NCBI RefSeq assembly: GCF_002104515.1
Contig: NZ_NBOE01000004.1
Location: 186,001-250,000 of the forward strand
Length of the DNA: 64,000 nucleotides
Direction of reading: 5' to 3'
Source: Colwellia polaris
GTDB lineage: Bacteria > Pseudomonadota > Gammaproteobacteria > Enterobacterales > Alteromonadaceae
Below are positions 1-8,711 of the stretch, one piece after another. The notes beneath the pieces are model-generated. The model had not been told where the DNA came from. It made no database searches and worked only from the letters and a program-made list of their open reading frames with translations. The position numbers and the translations under genes were made by a program. Positions within the stretch are counted from its first letter, which is position 1. Each line of letters opens with the position of its first letter.

Positions 1-1097
1 GTACTTCAGCCGATAAAGGCGAAAATTACCTGCTCGAGGTTGATCGCCATTTAGTGATTCCTACTAACAAAAAAGTACGCTTTGTTATTACCTCTGATGA
101 TGTTATTCACGCTTGGTGGGTGCCAGCATTTGCAGTTAAACAAGATGCTAACCCAGGTTTTATTAACGAAGCTTGGACTAAGGTTGATGAACCCGGTATT
201 TATCGCGGTCAGTGTGCTGAGCTATGTGGTAAAGATCATGGCTTTATGCCGATTGTTGTGGAAGTTAAGTCTGAAGCAGATTACGCCATTTGGCTTGACG
301 AACAAAAGCAACTTAAAGCTAATGCTGCCGCTGCTGAAGCTGCGTCATTAAATGCTTCTGTACCTTTAGAAGAGTTAATGCAACTGGGTGAAACCACTTA
401 CACAGCTTATTGTGCGGCTTGTCATCAAGTGAGTGGCCAAGGTTTACCACCAGCATTTCCAGCACTTAAAGGCAGTGCCATTGCAACTACAGGCCCAGTT
501 AGTGAGCACATAGATATTGTGTTCAATGGTAAAGCGGGCACAGGTATGCAAGGTTACGGCAAGCAACTTAGCTTAAAAGAAATTGCTGCAGTGGTTACCT
601 ACGAGCGTAATGCTTGGGGTAATAATACTGGCGATGCGGTACAAGCTGCTGATGTTAAAGCTGTATCGGGCGGTGAAGATGCAAGTATCTTAGGCGCTGT
701 TGAAGATGCCGTTGAAAATGTTACAGAACAAGTAACAGAAGTAGTTGAAGAAATTATACCTGCCGAAGATTTAGCCAAGGTTTATAGCGAAGCTGAATTA
801 ATGACCATGGGTGAAGAAGTTTACATGAATGCTTGTGCTGCTTGTCATCAAGCAAATGGAACAGGCATGGCACCGGTATTTCCTGCACTGGTAAATAGCC
901 CAATTATTAAAGGTGACGTAAAAGTACATCTCGACATGGTATTGAATGGCAGTAAGAAAAATCCAGCGATGGCGGCATTTGCTAGCCAATTAACTAAAAC
1001 GCAAATTGCTGCGGTTGTAACTTATGAGCGAAATGCTTGGGGTAACAACACCGGTGATTTAGTCCAGCCAGCAGATGTTGCTGCTAGCGCGAAGTAG
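1..1097 (+). CDS. coxB: Cytochrome c oxidase subunit II fused to two cytochrome c domains (5' partial)
   Basis: Subunit II receives electrons from cytochrome c and passes them through CuA to subunit I. The reading frame is open from the first bases of the window, so the N-terminal membrane hairpin lies upstream; the GTG at 54 is internal. The CuA centre is visible as C-x3-C-x3-H-x2-M (residues CAELCGKDHGFM) with the upstream His in DVIHAWW. Beyond the normal end of the cupredoxin domain are two cytochrome c domains with CxxCH heme sites at 411-425 and 834-848. Both contain the same TYERNAWGNNTGD segment, which points to tandem duplication. Candidate axial Met residues occur in GTGMQGYG and NPAMAAF. 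The gene ends 12 bp before coxA. Fused c domains suggest electron entry through covalently tethered hemes, as in caa3-type enzymes; that role is inferred. Confidence 0.95.
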   Translation, partial: TSADKGENYLLEVDRHLVIPTNKKVRFVITSDDVIHAWWVPAFAVKQDANPGFINEAWTKVDEPGIYRGQCAELCGKDHGFMPIVVEVKSEADYAIWLDEQKQLKANAAAAEAASLNASVPLEELMQLGETTYTAYCAACHQVSGQGLPPAFPALKGSAIATTGPVSEHIDIVFNGKAGTGMQGYGKQLSLKEIAAVVTYERNAWGNNTGDAVQAADVKAVSGGEDASILGAVEDAVENVTEQVTEVVEEIIPAEDLAKVYSEAELMTMGEEVYMNACAACHQANGTGMAPVFPALVNSPIIKGDVKVHLDMVLNGSKKNPAMAAFASQLTKTQIAAVVTYERNAWGNNTGDLVQPADVAASAK

Positions 1098-1109
1098 GGA
1101 GGCGTTAAA

Positions 1110-2714
1110 ATGACTACAGATGTAATTAATGATCAATCAGAACATGATCCACATGACGGTGATCACCATGATCATAAAATGACCGGCCTGAAACGCTGGT
1201 TATATACTACTAACCACAAAGACATCGGGTCGATGTACTTATGGTTCTCATTTATTATGTTTTTAACTGGCGGAGTTATGGCGCTGGTTATCCGCGCAGA
1301 GTTATTTCAGCCCGGTTTACAAATAATTGAGCCTGACTTCTTTAACCAAATGACGACTGTACACGGTCTTATCATGGTTTTCGGTGCAATAATGCCAGCC
1401 TTTACAGGATTAGCTAACTGGATGCTACCTATGATGGTAGGTGCGCCAGACATGGCATTGCCACGATTGAATAACTGGAGCTTTTGGATTCTCCCATTTG
1501 CGTTCGCTATTTTATTGTCGACTTTCTTTCTAGAAAGTGGCGCGCCAAATTTCGGTTGGACCTTCTACGCACCATTATCAACAACTTACAGCAACGGTAG
1601 TACGGCACTGTTTGTATTTGCGGTACATATTATGGGGATTTCCTCAATAATGGGCGCAATTAATATCGTTGTTACCATTATGAATATGCGTGCGCCAGGT
1701 ATGACCTACATGAAAATGCCATTATTTGTTTGGACATTTTTCATCACAGCATACTTATTAATCGCGGTAATGCCGGTGCTCGCGGGCACGGTAACTATGG
1801 TGTTAACCGATACGTATTTTGGTACCAGTTTCTTTGATGCCGCCGGTGGTGGTGACCCTGTAATGTTCCAGCATATTTTCTGGTTCTTTGGTCATCCTGA
1901 AGTTTACATTATGATTTTGCCTGCGTTTGGTATTGTATCTACAACTATTCCTGCGTTTGCGCGCAAACCACTGTTTGGTTATAGCTCTATGGTTTACGCA
2001 ACGGCATCGATTGCCTTCTTATCGTTTATTGTTTGGGCGCATCACATGTTTACCACAGGCATGCCACTATTTGGCGAACTGTTTTTCATGTATTGCACCA
2101 TGTTAATTGCCGTACCAACGGGTGTTAAAGTCTTTAACTGGGCGGCAACTATGTGGCGTGGCTCAATTAGTTTTGAAACACCAATGCTATTCTCTATTGC
2201 CTTCGTGATTTTGTTCACTATTGGTGGCTTTTCTGGCTTGATGCTAGCGATGACTCCAGTCGATTTTCAATATCATGATACTTACTTTGTGGTCGCTCAT
2301 TTCCATTATGTATTGGTTACCGGTGCGCTTTTCTCTATTTTTGCAGGCGCATATTACTGGTTACCAAAATGGACTGGCTACATGTACAACGATACCTTAA
2401 GTAAGTGGCATTTTTGGTGTTCACTAGTTTCAGTGAATTTACTGTTTTTCCCTATGCACTTTTTAGGATTAGCGGGTATGCCTCGTCGTATTCCTGATTA
2501 CGCTTTGCAATTCGCTGACTTTAATAAATGGGTCAGTATTGGTGGCTTTGCTTTTGGACTTTCACAGTTAATCTTCTTGGTATTGGTTATCAAGTGTATT
2601 AGAGGTGGCGACAAAGCACCGGCGAAACCTTGGGATGGTGCAGAAGGATTGGAATGGACAGTGCCTAGCCCTGCGCCGTATCACACGTTTGAAACACCAC
2701 CAAAAATTGATTAA
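1110..2714 (+). CDS. coxA: Cytochrome c oxidase subunit I (aa3-type)
   Basis: Catalytic subunit of the proton-pumping heme-copper oxidase, 534 aa with about twelve membrane helices. The metal ligands are all present: H85 for low-spin heme a, H262 with Y266 in the GHPEVY motif (CuB ligand and cross-linked Tyr), H311-H312 for CuB, and H397/H399 in AHFHY for heme a3 and heme a. The GHPEVY form places it in the A1 family of heme-copper oxidases. A strong GGAGG lies at 1098-1102, 7 nt before the ATG and directly behind the coxB stop codon, so the pair is co-transcribed. The N-terminus (residues 11-23) is unusually rich in His and Asp, which could hold metal, though this is only a guess. Confidence 0.98.
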   Translation: MTTDVINDQSEHDPHDGDHHDHKMTGLKRWLYTTNHKDIGSMYLWFSFIMFLTGGVMALVIRAELFQPGLQIIEPDFFNQMTTVHGLIMVFGAIMPAFTGLANWMLPMMVGAPDMALPRLNNWSFWILPFAFAILLSTFFLESGAPNFGWTFYAPLSTTYSNGSTALFVFAVHIMGISSIMGAINIVVTIMNMRAPGMTYMKMPLFVWTFFITAYLLIAVMPVLAGTVTMVLTDTYFGTSFFDAAGGGDPVMFQHIFWFFGHPEVYIMILPAFGIVSTTIPAFARKPLFGYSSMVYATASIAFLSFIVWAHHMFTTGMPLFGELFFMYCTMLIAVPTGVKVFNWAATMWRGSISFETPMLFSIAFVILFTIGGFSGLMLAMTPVDFQYHDTYFVVAHFHYVLVTGALFSIFAGAYYWLPKWTGYMYNDTLSKWHFWCSLVSVNLLFFPMHFLGLAGMPRRIPDYALQFADFNKWVSIGGFAFGLSQLIFLVLVIKCIRGGDKAPAKPWDGAEGLEWTVPSPAPYHTFETPPKID

Positions 2715-2725
2715 TTGGAAATAAA

Positions 2726-3310
2726 ATGACTAACGGCGAATCGCAAAATAAGTTGTCGGAACAAACACAAGCAAAAACACATGATGCATCAGTGAAAAAA
2801 ACAGTTAAAAAGCTGATGCTCATCGTTTTTGGCATGTTTGGTTTTGGTTTTGCGATGGTACCGTTATATGACGTGTTTTGTGATATCACAGGTTTAAACG
2901 GCAAAACGTCTAATGTGGCAGCAAGTTACAATGCTGTATCGGTAGATACCGAACGTACGATTACGGTGCAATTTTTGACAAGAACCGCCAAGGGTATTCC
3001 TTGGCGGTTTGAGCCAATGATTAACGAAGTAAAAGTACACCCAGGTGAGCGTAAGGTCGTAAAGTTTTACGCGAAGAATGAATCGGTTAGTAATATTGTT
3101 GGCCAAGCCGTGCCGTCAGTATCACCGGGTCGGGCTGCGGTTTATTTTCAAAAGATTGAATGCTTTTGTTTTAATAATCAGCCGCTAAAAGCCAGTGAAG
3201 ATGTTGAAATGGGTTTGCAATTTTATGTTGATGTAGACTTGCCAGACGATGTTTCAACCATCACGTTATCTTACACCTTATACGATATTACAAGCTCAGT
3301 TGATTCTTAA
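2726..3310 (+). CDS. ctaG: Cytochrome c oxidase assembly protein CtaG/Cox11
   Basis: Copper chaperone that delivers Cu to the CuB site of subunit I. It is 194 aa with an N-terminal cytoplasmic tail, one membrane helix near residues 28-48 and a periplasmic beta-rich domain. The copper-binding CFCF motif appears in QKIECFCFNNQ, as in other Cox11 proteins. It starts 11 bp after coxA, preceded by GGAAA, in the usual coxB-coxA-cox11-coxC order. Length and motif agree with the family. Confidence 0.95.
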   Translation: MTNGESQNKLSEQTQAKTHDASVKKTVKKLMLIVFGMFGFGFAMVPLYDVFCDITGLNGKTSNVAASYNAVSVDTERTITVQFLTRTAKGIPWRFEPMINEVKVHPGERKVVKFYAKNESVSNIVGQAVPSVSPGRAAVYFQKIECFCFNNQPLKASEDVEMGLQFYVDVDLPDDVSTITLSYTLYDITSSVDS

Positions 3311-3340
3311 GTGCTTGGCACTTAATTGAGGGGAACAACA

Positions 3341-4225
3341 ATGACAACCAAAGAATACGAAAGTTATTACGTACCAGCGCAAAGTAAATGGCCAATAATT
3401 GGGGCGATAGCGCTGTTTTTAATTGCCGTGGGTGCTGGCAATTATGTTTCAAATTTAAATAATCCTGAAGCTAGCGGTGGCGGTTGGGTTTTACTGGCCG
3501 GTATTGCTTTGATTATATATATGGTTTTTGGCTGGTTTAACAATGTTATTACCGAGTCAATGGCTGGAAAGTATAGTCATCAAATGGACAACTCTTTCCG
3601 CCAAGGTATGAGCTGGTTTATTTTTTCAGAAGTGATGTTTTTTGCGGCATTTTTTGGTGCCTTACTTTACGCCCGTACTTTTTCAGTACCGTGGCTTGAT
3701 GGTGCAGGAAACAATGCAGCAACGGCAGCCATTTTATGGCCAGACTTTACGGCAACTTGGCCGTTAATTAAAACGCCTGATGGTACTGAAACCACTGCTA
3801 TGGGTTGGTATGGCTTACCATTAATTAATACTATTTTGTTGTTAACTTCTTCAATTACAGCACATTTTGCTCATGTTTCACTCGAGCAAGAAAAACGTGG
3901 ATTATTGAAGTTTTGGTTAGGACTCACCGTGGTATTAGGTGTCGTATTTTTGTTTTGCCAAGGCTTAGAGTATGCACATGGTTATGCTGATGAAATGAAG
4001 CTGTACTTAGATAGTGGCATTTACGGTAATACCTTTTACTTGTTGACCGGCTTTCATGGTATGCATGTAACCTTAGGGACTATTATGCTATTGGTTATGC
4101 TGATCCGCGTATTTAAAGGACATTTTACCCCGAAAAACCACTTTGCGTTCCAAGCCGCAAGTTGGTATTGGCATTTTGTTGATGTAGTTTGGGTAATTTT
4201 ATTTGTTTTTGTTTATATCATTTAA
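3341..4225 (+). CDS. coxC: Cytochrome c oxidase subunit III
   Basis: Third core subunit of the aa3 oxidase, an all-helical membrane protein of 294 aa with seven predicted helices. Family segments include SWFIFSEVMFFAAFFGALLYAR, the helix with EYAHG, and FHGMHVTLGT followed by a C-terminal WYWHFVDVVW helix. I chose the ATG at 3341, which follows GAGGGG at 3328-3333, rather than the upstream in-frame TTG at 3326. It closes the structural-subunit operon; a hairpin follows at 4269-4297. Confidence 0.96.
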   Translation: MTTKEYESYYVPAQSKWPIIGAIALFLIAVGAGNYVSNLNNPEASGGGWVLLAGIALIIYMVFGWFNNVITESMAGKYSHQMDNSFRQGMSWFIFSEVMFFAAFFGALLYARTFSVPWLDGAGNNAATAAILWPDFTATWPLIKTPDGTETTAMGWYGLPLINTILLLTSSITAHFAHVSLEQEKRGLLKFWLGLTVVLGVVFLFCQGLEYAHGYADEMKLYLDSGIYGNTFYLLTGFHGMHVTLGTIMLLVMLIRVFKGHFTPKNHFAFQAASWYWHFVDVVWVILFVFVYII

Positions 4226-4268
4226 CGTTATGAATAACGGCAATGTTATGCAGCCCGTGTAAGTGTTT

Positions 4269-4297
4269 GAAGGTACGGTAAAGTAATCCGTACCTTC
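4269..4297. terminator. Hairpin between convergent coxC and the small membrane gene
   Basis: A perfect 10-bp inverted repeat (4269-4278 with 4288-4297, loop 9 nt) lies between the stop codons of two convergent genes. There is no long T run on either side, so it is probably a shared, weak or factor-assisted terminator. Confidence 0.6.
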
Positions 4298-4303
4298 AAC
4301 TAT

Positions 4304-4513
4304 TTAGAAAGGGCGAGGGTTTGGGGTGATAACCCCAGTGTATATGCCAAGTACTAGCAGTAAAATTATCACAACCGATGTTATTACCCTGCGACCAATA
4401 AACTTAGACATAGGTGGCTTGTCAGGATCATTTTTATTCATAATGAACAATGCCCTAAATAAGTTGTAAATCATAAAGGCTAGTAAGCCAACAACAATAA
4501 TTTTAATTAACAC
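4304..4513 (-). CDS. Small twin-helix membrane protein, DUF2909 type
   Basis: A 69-aa protein with two hydrophobic helices (about residues 3-25 and 47-64) separated by a short charged loop containing NDPDKPPMSK. The layout and FIGRRV-type second helix match small DUF2909 proteins commonly found on the opposite strand inside proteobacterial oxidase clusters. Its function is unknown; the location suggests a link to oxidase assembly or stability. It shares the 51-bp gap at 4514-4564 with the divergent SURF1 gene, which must hold both promoters. Confidence 0.8.
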   Translation of the reverse strand: MLIKIIVVGLLAFMIYNLFRALFIMNKNDPDKPPMSKFIGRRVITSVVIILLLVLGIYTGVITPNPRPF

Positions 4514-4564
4514 AGCATTCTCTCTTTTATAGTCTGTTTTTAGTTAGTGAACATGCGGTAGTCT

Positions 4565-5302
4565 ATGAATCTGGTATCAATTCAGCACAAGTTAAAGCAA
4601 CTTAATTGGCTAATGGTTATATTTACCATGCTAGTATTTTCATCATTAATCAAGCTCGGATTTTGGCAAATTGAACGGGCACTTGAAAAAGAGCAACGCC
4701 AAGAACGTATACAAGCATTAAGTCAGCGTGATGCTCTCTCATTAGCCCAAGTAAAAGCACTTGAAGGCTTACAAGATGGCATTAACGATTTACCGATTAA
4801 GCTTACAGGTACTTTTGATGCTGAGAAAGTTTTCTTACTTGATAATCAACCCGACAAAGGGCGATTAGGTTATCGGGTGTATCAAATTATTGTAAGTAAT
4901 GGCGATACCATATTAGTGAATTTAGGCTGGGTGCAAGGGTCTATAGACAGAAATGTTTTGCCTGAAATAACACCGGTAACCGGACAGCACACAATCTCAG
5001 GCCATATAAGAGAAATTGAAGTGGGCATTCAATTACAAGCGCAAAACTTAACTGATGCAACATGGCCTTTGCGAGTACAACAAATTGAATTAGATAAATT
5101 TTCGGCATTAATCAACAAGAAACTATTGCCCTTTGTTGTTTACTTAGATACAAAAGAAACACTGGGTTATAAAAAAAATTGGCAGCCCATCGTAATGCCA
5201 CCTGAAAAGCATCGAGGATACGCTTTTCAATGGTTTAGTTTGGCATTGGCTTGGATCAGTTTAATGATTTGGGCAGCGATAAAAATGACTAAGCATAAAT
5301 AA
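4565..5302 (+). CDS. SURF1 family cytochrome oxidase biogenesis protein
   Basis: Inner-membrane assembly factor that helps place heme a in subunit I. It is 245 aa with the SURF1 plan: an N-terminal helix at about residues 17-35, a periplasmic domain, and a C-terminal helix at about 218-238. Family segments present are LGFWQIERALEKEQ, the GTFD turn, DNQPDKGRLGYRVYQ, and the C-terminal HRGYAFQWFSLAL. It opens the second, assembly-factor part of the cluster. Confidence 0.93.
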   Translation: MNLVSIQHKLKQLNWLMVIFTMLVFSSLIKLGFWQIERALEKEQRQERIQALSQRDALSLAQVKALEGLQDGINDLPIKLTGTFDAEKVFLLDNQPDKGRLGYRVYQIIVSNGDTILVNLGWVQGSIDRNVLPEITPVTGQHTISGHIREIEVGIQLQAQNLTDATWPLRVQQIELDKFSALINKKLLPFVVYLDTKETLGYKKNWQPIVMPPEKHRGYAFQWFSLALAWISLMIWAAIKMTKHK

Positions 5303-5382
5303 CTAAACGAATCATAAATATACATTAGCAAGTAGAGTAGAAAATACCGACATTAAATAATAAGAAAAAAAGGCTGAGTTGT

Positions 5383-5943
5383 ATGAGTTCTTCAGAGTTA
5401 AATAAATCGCGCCGCAGTATGCTAATTCTCTTAGCGGTATTTATTATCCCCGTTGTGCTAGCTAAATTAGCATTAAATCAACAATGGTTTAATTATGGTG
5501 TAACTAACCAAGGGCAGTTAATTGCTAATGAATTAACGTTGGCAAAACTGGGATTGAATGTCGACGACTTTGAGCATCAATGGTTAATGTTGTACACCTT
5601 ACCTGCGCAGTGCGATGTACAGTGCGAAAAAGTATTAGTTAGCGTTAACAATACTTATATTGCACTTGGTAAAGAAATGCCACGCGTAAAACCCGTTGCT
5701 TTAACTCAAGCGGGCTTAACGACGTCGCAAGCAGAAAAAATTAATAGTAAAAAATGGCATATTCAAGCTATGCCAGCATTAGCAAAAATAGAAATAAAGC
5801 AATCTCAAGTACTTATTGTTGACCCTTTAGGTAACGTTATTTTAAGCCATATACCGCCAAAAAGTGATAAACAATTACCGCAGTTTGGTAAGTCGATATT
5901 AGCTGACTTTAAGAAGTTATTGAAATATTCGAGGATTGGCTAA
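5383..5943 (+). CDS. Membrane-anchored SCO-like orphan of the oxidase cluster
   Basis: A 186-aa protein with one N-terminal helix (about residues 13-31) and a periplasmic domain. I know related genes only as uncharacterised oxidase-cluster proteins. The domain resembles a reduced thioredoxin/SCO fold: a strand followed by C77-x3-C81 (PAQCDVQCEK), the spacing used by SCO copper sites, and a later VLIVDPLGNVIL strand. The His ligand expected of a true SCO protein is not obvious. It lies just upstream of ctaA, its stop codon falling at the ctaA start. A role in copper or thiol handling is inferred. Confidence 0.75.
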   Translation: MSSSELNKSRRSMLILLAVFIIPVVLAKLALNQQWFNYGVTNQGQLIANELTLAKLGLNVDDFEHQWLMLYTLPAQCDVQCEKVLVSVNNTYIALGKEMPRVKPVALTQAGLTTSQAEKINSKKWHIQAMPALAKIEIKQSQVLIVDPLGNVILSHIPPKSDKQLPQFGKSILADFKKLLKYSRIG

Positions 5944-5944
5944 T

Positions 5945-6952
5945 ATGAGAACGCAAAGCTCGTCTGACATTAAAAAGCTGGTTTTTGTTAGTATTCTATT
6001 AGCTATAGTAGTGGTTAGTTTGGGTGCTTATACTCGTCTAACACATGCAGGGCTAGGCTGTCCTGATTGGCCTGGCTGTTACGGTTTTATTGACGTGCCA
6101 AAAACCAGTGAACAAATTACTCTTGCTGAACAAGCATTTCCCGATCGCCCAGTAGAGCAGCAAAAAGCTTGGAATGAAATGATCCATCGTTACTTTGCTG
6201 GCGCTTTAGGCTTATTAATTTTATTGATTGCACTATTATCGATAAAACGACGTGCTCAAGGCGGCCCAGTGCGTTTACCTATTTTGATATTATTGGTGGT
6301 GATTTTTCAAGCCGCGCTAGGGATGTGGACCGTGACTATGATGCTTATGCCTGTGGTGGTAATGGGGCATTTACTCGGTGGGTTTACCACCTTATGTTTA
6401 CTATTTTTATTGTATTTGCGCTTGAGTGCTCATCGAGTACCCGGTGGTGATTTCGCTTTGAAAAAATATGCTAAGTTTAGCGTTATTGGCATTTTTATTT
6501 TAGCTGGGCAAATTAGTTTAGGTGGTTGGACATCGTCAAATTATGCGGCGTTAACATGTACTGAGCTGCCTATTTGTCAAGATGGCTGGATTCAACAGCT
6601 AAATTTTGAGCATGCACTAGACCTTATTCCGCCAGAAAAAGACAGTTACGAATTTGGTCACTTAGATCATGCATCGCGTTTAACCATTCATGTTATGCAT
6701 CGTATTGGTGCTATAGTAACTACGCTTTATTTAATGTGGCTTGCTATCAGTATATATCGTAACGCTCAGTCGCCATTTTTTAGAAATGCAGCATTGAGTT
6801 TAGGTTTTATACTTAGCGTACAAGTAGGTTTAGGCATAAGTAATGTTTGGTTTTCTTTACCGCTGAGCGTTGCAGTTAGTCACAATGTGGTAGCGGCAAT
6901 GTTAATGATGTCATTAATTAGTATGACATACAGTTTAAAACGGAAAATTTAG
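5945..6952 (+). CDS. ctaA: Heme A synthase (COX15/CtaA)
   Basis: Oxidises the C8 methyl of heme O to the formyl group of heme A. It is a 335-aa protein of about eight helices. Diagnostic segments are GAYTRLTHAGLGCPDWPGC near the N-terminus, the heme-binding HRYFAGALGLL, and MHRIGAIVTTLY in the second half, followed by a late SHNVVAAML. I chose the ATG at 5945, which has GAGG at 5931-5934, over the in-frame TTG at 5936. It is tightly followed by ctaB. Confidence 0.95.
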   Translation: MRTQSSSDIKKLVFVSILLAIVVVSLGAYTRLTHAGLGCPDWPGCYGFIDVPKTSEQITLAEQAFPDRPVEQQKAWNEMIHRYFAGALGLLILLIALLSIKRRAQGGPVRLPILILLVVIFQAALGMWTVTMMLMPVVVMGHLLGGFTTLCLLFLLYLRLSAHRVPGGDFALKKYAKFSVIGIFILAGQISLGGWTSSNYAALTCTELPICQDGWIQQLNFEHALDLIPPEKDSYEFGHLDHASRLTIHVMHRIGAIVTTLYLMWLAISIYRNAQSPFFRNAALSLGFILSVQVGLGISNVWFSLPLSVAVSHNVVAAMLMMSLISMTYSLKRKI

Positions 6953-6961
6953 GGGCATAGT

Positions 6962-7879
6962 ATGAGTCAAAGTAATACGGTAGAAGCGAGTCATAGCGCA
7001 CCTAGTACGCCAGTTTGGCGAGATTATTATGAAATAACCAAACCCCGCGTAGTGGCATTGTTGGTATTAACGGCATTAGTAGGTATGTGTTTATCCGTAC
7101 CGGGCGTTATTCCTTGGCAAGTGTTAGTACCATCGATGATCGGTATTGGCTTTTTATCGTCAGCTGCTGCTGCCATAAATCACATTGTAGATGAACGAAT
7201 AGATAAAGTGATGGGGCGCACCTATAATCGCCCATTGCCTAATGGCCGACTTACAGCTCGCAGCGCTACTATTTTTGCTATTAGTTTAGCTGTTGTAGGC
7301 TTTGTTGTGTTATACAGCTTAGTAAATCCACTAACAGCTTGGTTAACTTTTTCCGGTTTAGTGGGCTATAGCTTTATATATACAATGTATTTAAAGCGCG
7401 CTACACCACAAAATATTACTATTGGCGGTTTAGCTGGCGCAATTCCTCCTTTATTAGGTTGGACAGCCATGACCAATGAAGTGCATCCTAATGCCTTATT
7501 GTTAGTGCTATTAATCTTCACTTGGACACCACCACATTTTTGGGCTTTAGCCATTCATCGTAAAGACGAATACGCTAAAGTTAACATTCCGATGTTGCCA
7601 GTAACTCACGGGGTAAATTTCACCAAAACTCAAATTTTACTGTATACCGTACTATTGTTTGTTGTTGGTTTATTGCCTTATCTAGTTGGCATGAGTAATT
7701 GGTTATATTTAATTGGCGCTGTAGTTTTAAACTTGGTGTTTTTTGCTTATGCTTGGAAGTTAAAGTTTAATGCCGATGAGGAAACTGCCATGGACACCTT
7801 TAAATTTTCGATTGTACATTTAATGGCGTTATTTATTATTTTGTTACTTGATCACTATTTATTACCGGTGACGGGCTAA
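6962..7879 (+). CDS. ctaB: Protoheme IX farnesyltransferase (heme O synthase)
   Basis: Transfers a farnesyl group to heme B to give heme O, the substrate of the preceding ctaA product. It is a 305-aa UbiA-family membrane prenyltransferase. The first Asp-rich motif is [23 protein letters not shown], and the second loop has [19 protein letters not shown]. It overlaps the SCO gene as TAATG, implying translational coupling. Confidence 0.96.
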   Translation: MSQSNTVEASHSAPSTPVWRDYYEITKPRVVALLVLTALVGMCLSVPGVIPWQVLVPSMIGIGFLSSAAAAINHIVDERIDKVMGRTYNRPLPNGRLTARSATIFAISLAVVGFVVLYSLVNPLTAWLTFSGLVGYSFIYTMYLKRATPQNITIGGLAGAIPPLLGWTAMTNEVHPNALLLVLLIFTWTPPHFWALAIHRKDEYAKVNIPMLPVTHGVNFTKTQILLYTVLLFVVGLLPYLVGMSNWLYLIGAVVLNLVFFAYAWKLKFNADEETAMDTFKFSIVHLMALFIILLLDHYLLPVTG

Positions 7880-8550
7880 TGAATAAAATTGTTACGGTAA
7901 TAGTTGCACTAGGTGCGCTTGCAGCAGGCTTAGTATTATTTAGTCAACTAAATCAAAAATCACCAGTTGAATTTGCTTTACATTATCAACAAGCTAGAGA
8001 TGTAAAAGCATTTGAATTAACTGATCACCTAGGCGAAAAGTTTAACAATGAATCGCTCAAAGGTAAGTGGAATTGGGTATTTTTTGGTTATACATCGTGT
8101 CCTGATGTTTGCCCAACAACGCTACAAGAATTGAACTTTATTTACGATGATTTGCAAGCGGTAACAGATAACAACCAAGTACTGTTAGTTTCTGTTGATC
8201 CCATGCGCGATACACAAGAAAAACTAGCCAGTTATATTGGTTATTTTAATCCTGAATTTAAGGCCTTGTATGGCGATCATGGCATGTTATTTCCATTTGC
8301 CCGAAACTTAGGCTTAATGTATGCGATAACCGAACCCGAAGTTGATTTACCAGCAAATAGCGATGCCATAGAAAATCACGGAGCAACAGTATCGAATTAC
8401 TTGGTTGATCATAGCGCTTCGTTAGTGTTAATTAATCCTAATGGCAAAGTTGAAGCGATATTTAAACCTAAACAAGCCTTAGGTGCAGTGCCTGTGATTG
8501 AAGGTGATAAGCTGGTGAGTGATTTTGCAAAAATAGTTGCTTTGTACTGA
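7879..8550 (+). CDS. SCO1/SenC family copper chaperone
   Basis: Membrane-anchored thioredoxin-fold protein (223 aa) that loads copper into the CuA site of CoxB. One N-terminal helix (about residues 4-22) precedes the domain. The copper ligands are present: C74 and C78 in TSCPDVCPT, and H178 in VDHSASLVLI. DPMRDT and a terminal VIEGDKLVSDF segment also fit the family. It is the last gene of the oxidase locus, with a hairpin behind it. Confidence 0.93.
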   Translation: MNKIVTVIVALGALAAGLVLFSQLNQKSPVEFALHYQQARDVKAFELTDHLGEKFNNESLKGKWNWVFFGYTSCPDVCPTTLQELNFIYDDLQAVTDNNQVLLVSVDPMRDTQEKLASYIGYFNPEFKALYGDHGMLFPFARNLGLMYAITEPEVDLPANSDAIENHGATVSNYLVDHSASLVLINPNGKVEAIFKPKQALGAVPVIEGDKLVSDFAKIVALY

Positions 8551-8580
8551 GTTTAGCTTCAACGCAGAAAAGTAAAATTG

Positions 8581-8622
8581 AGCTCAGCCCTTATCATTGT
8601 TTTCAGTGAAAATGGCTGAGCT
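8581..8622 (+). terminator. Hairpin after the oxidase locus
   Basis: A perfect 9-bp stem (8581-8589 with 8614-8622) with a 24-nt loop is followed by a T-rich tract. It sits 30 bp after the SCO stop and probably ends the oxidase assembly operon. Confidence 0.5.
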
Positions 8623-8711
8623 TATGTTTATTTTGATAGATAAAGTACGGGATAACTTGTTACATAGCCAGTAATCAAGCTAAGTTATCTAGCCAAGTTA
8701 TCTCGCCGTTG

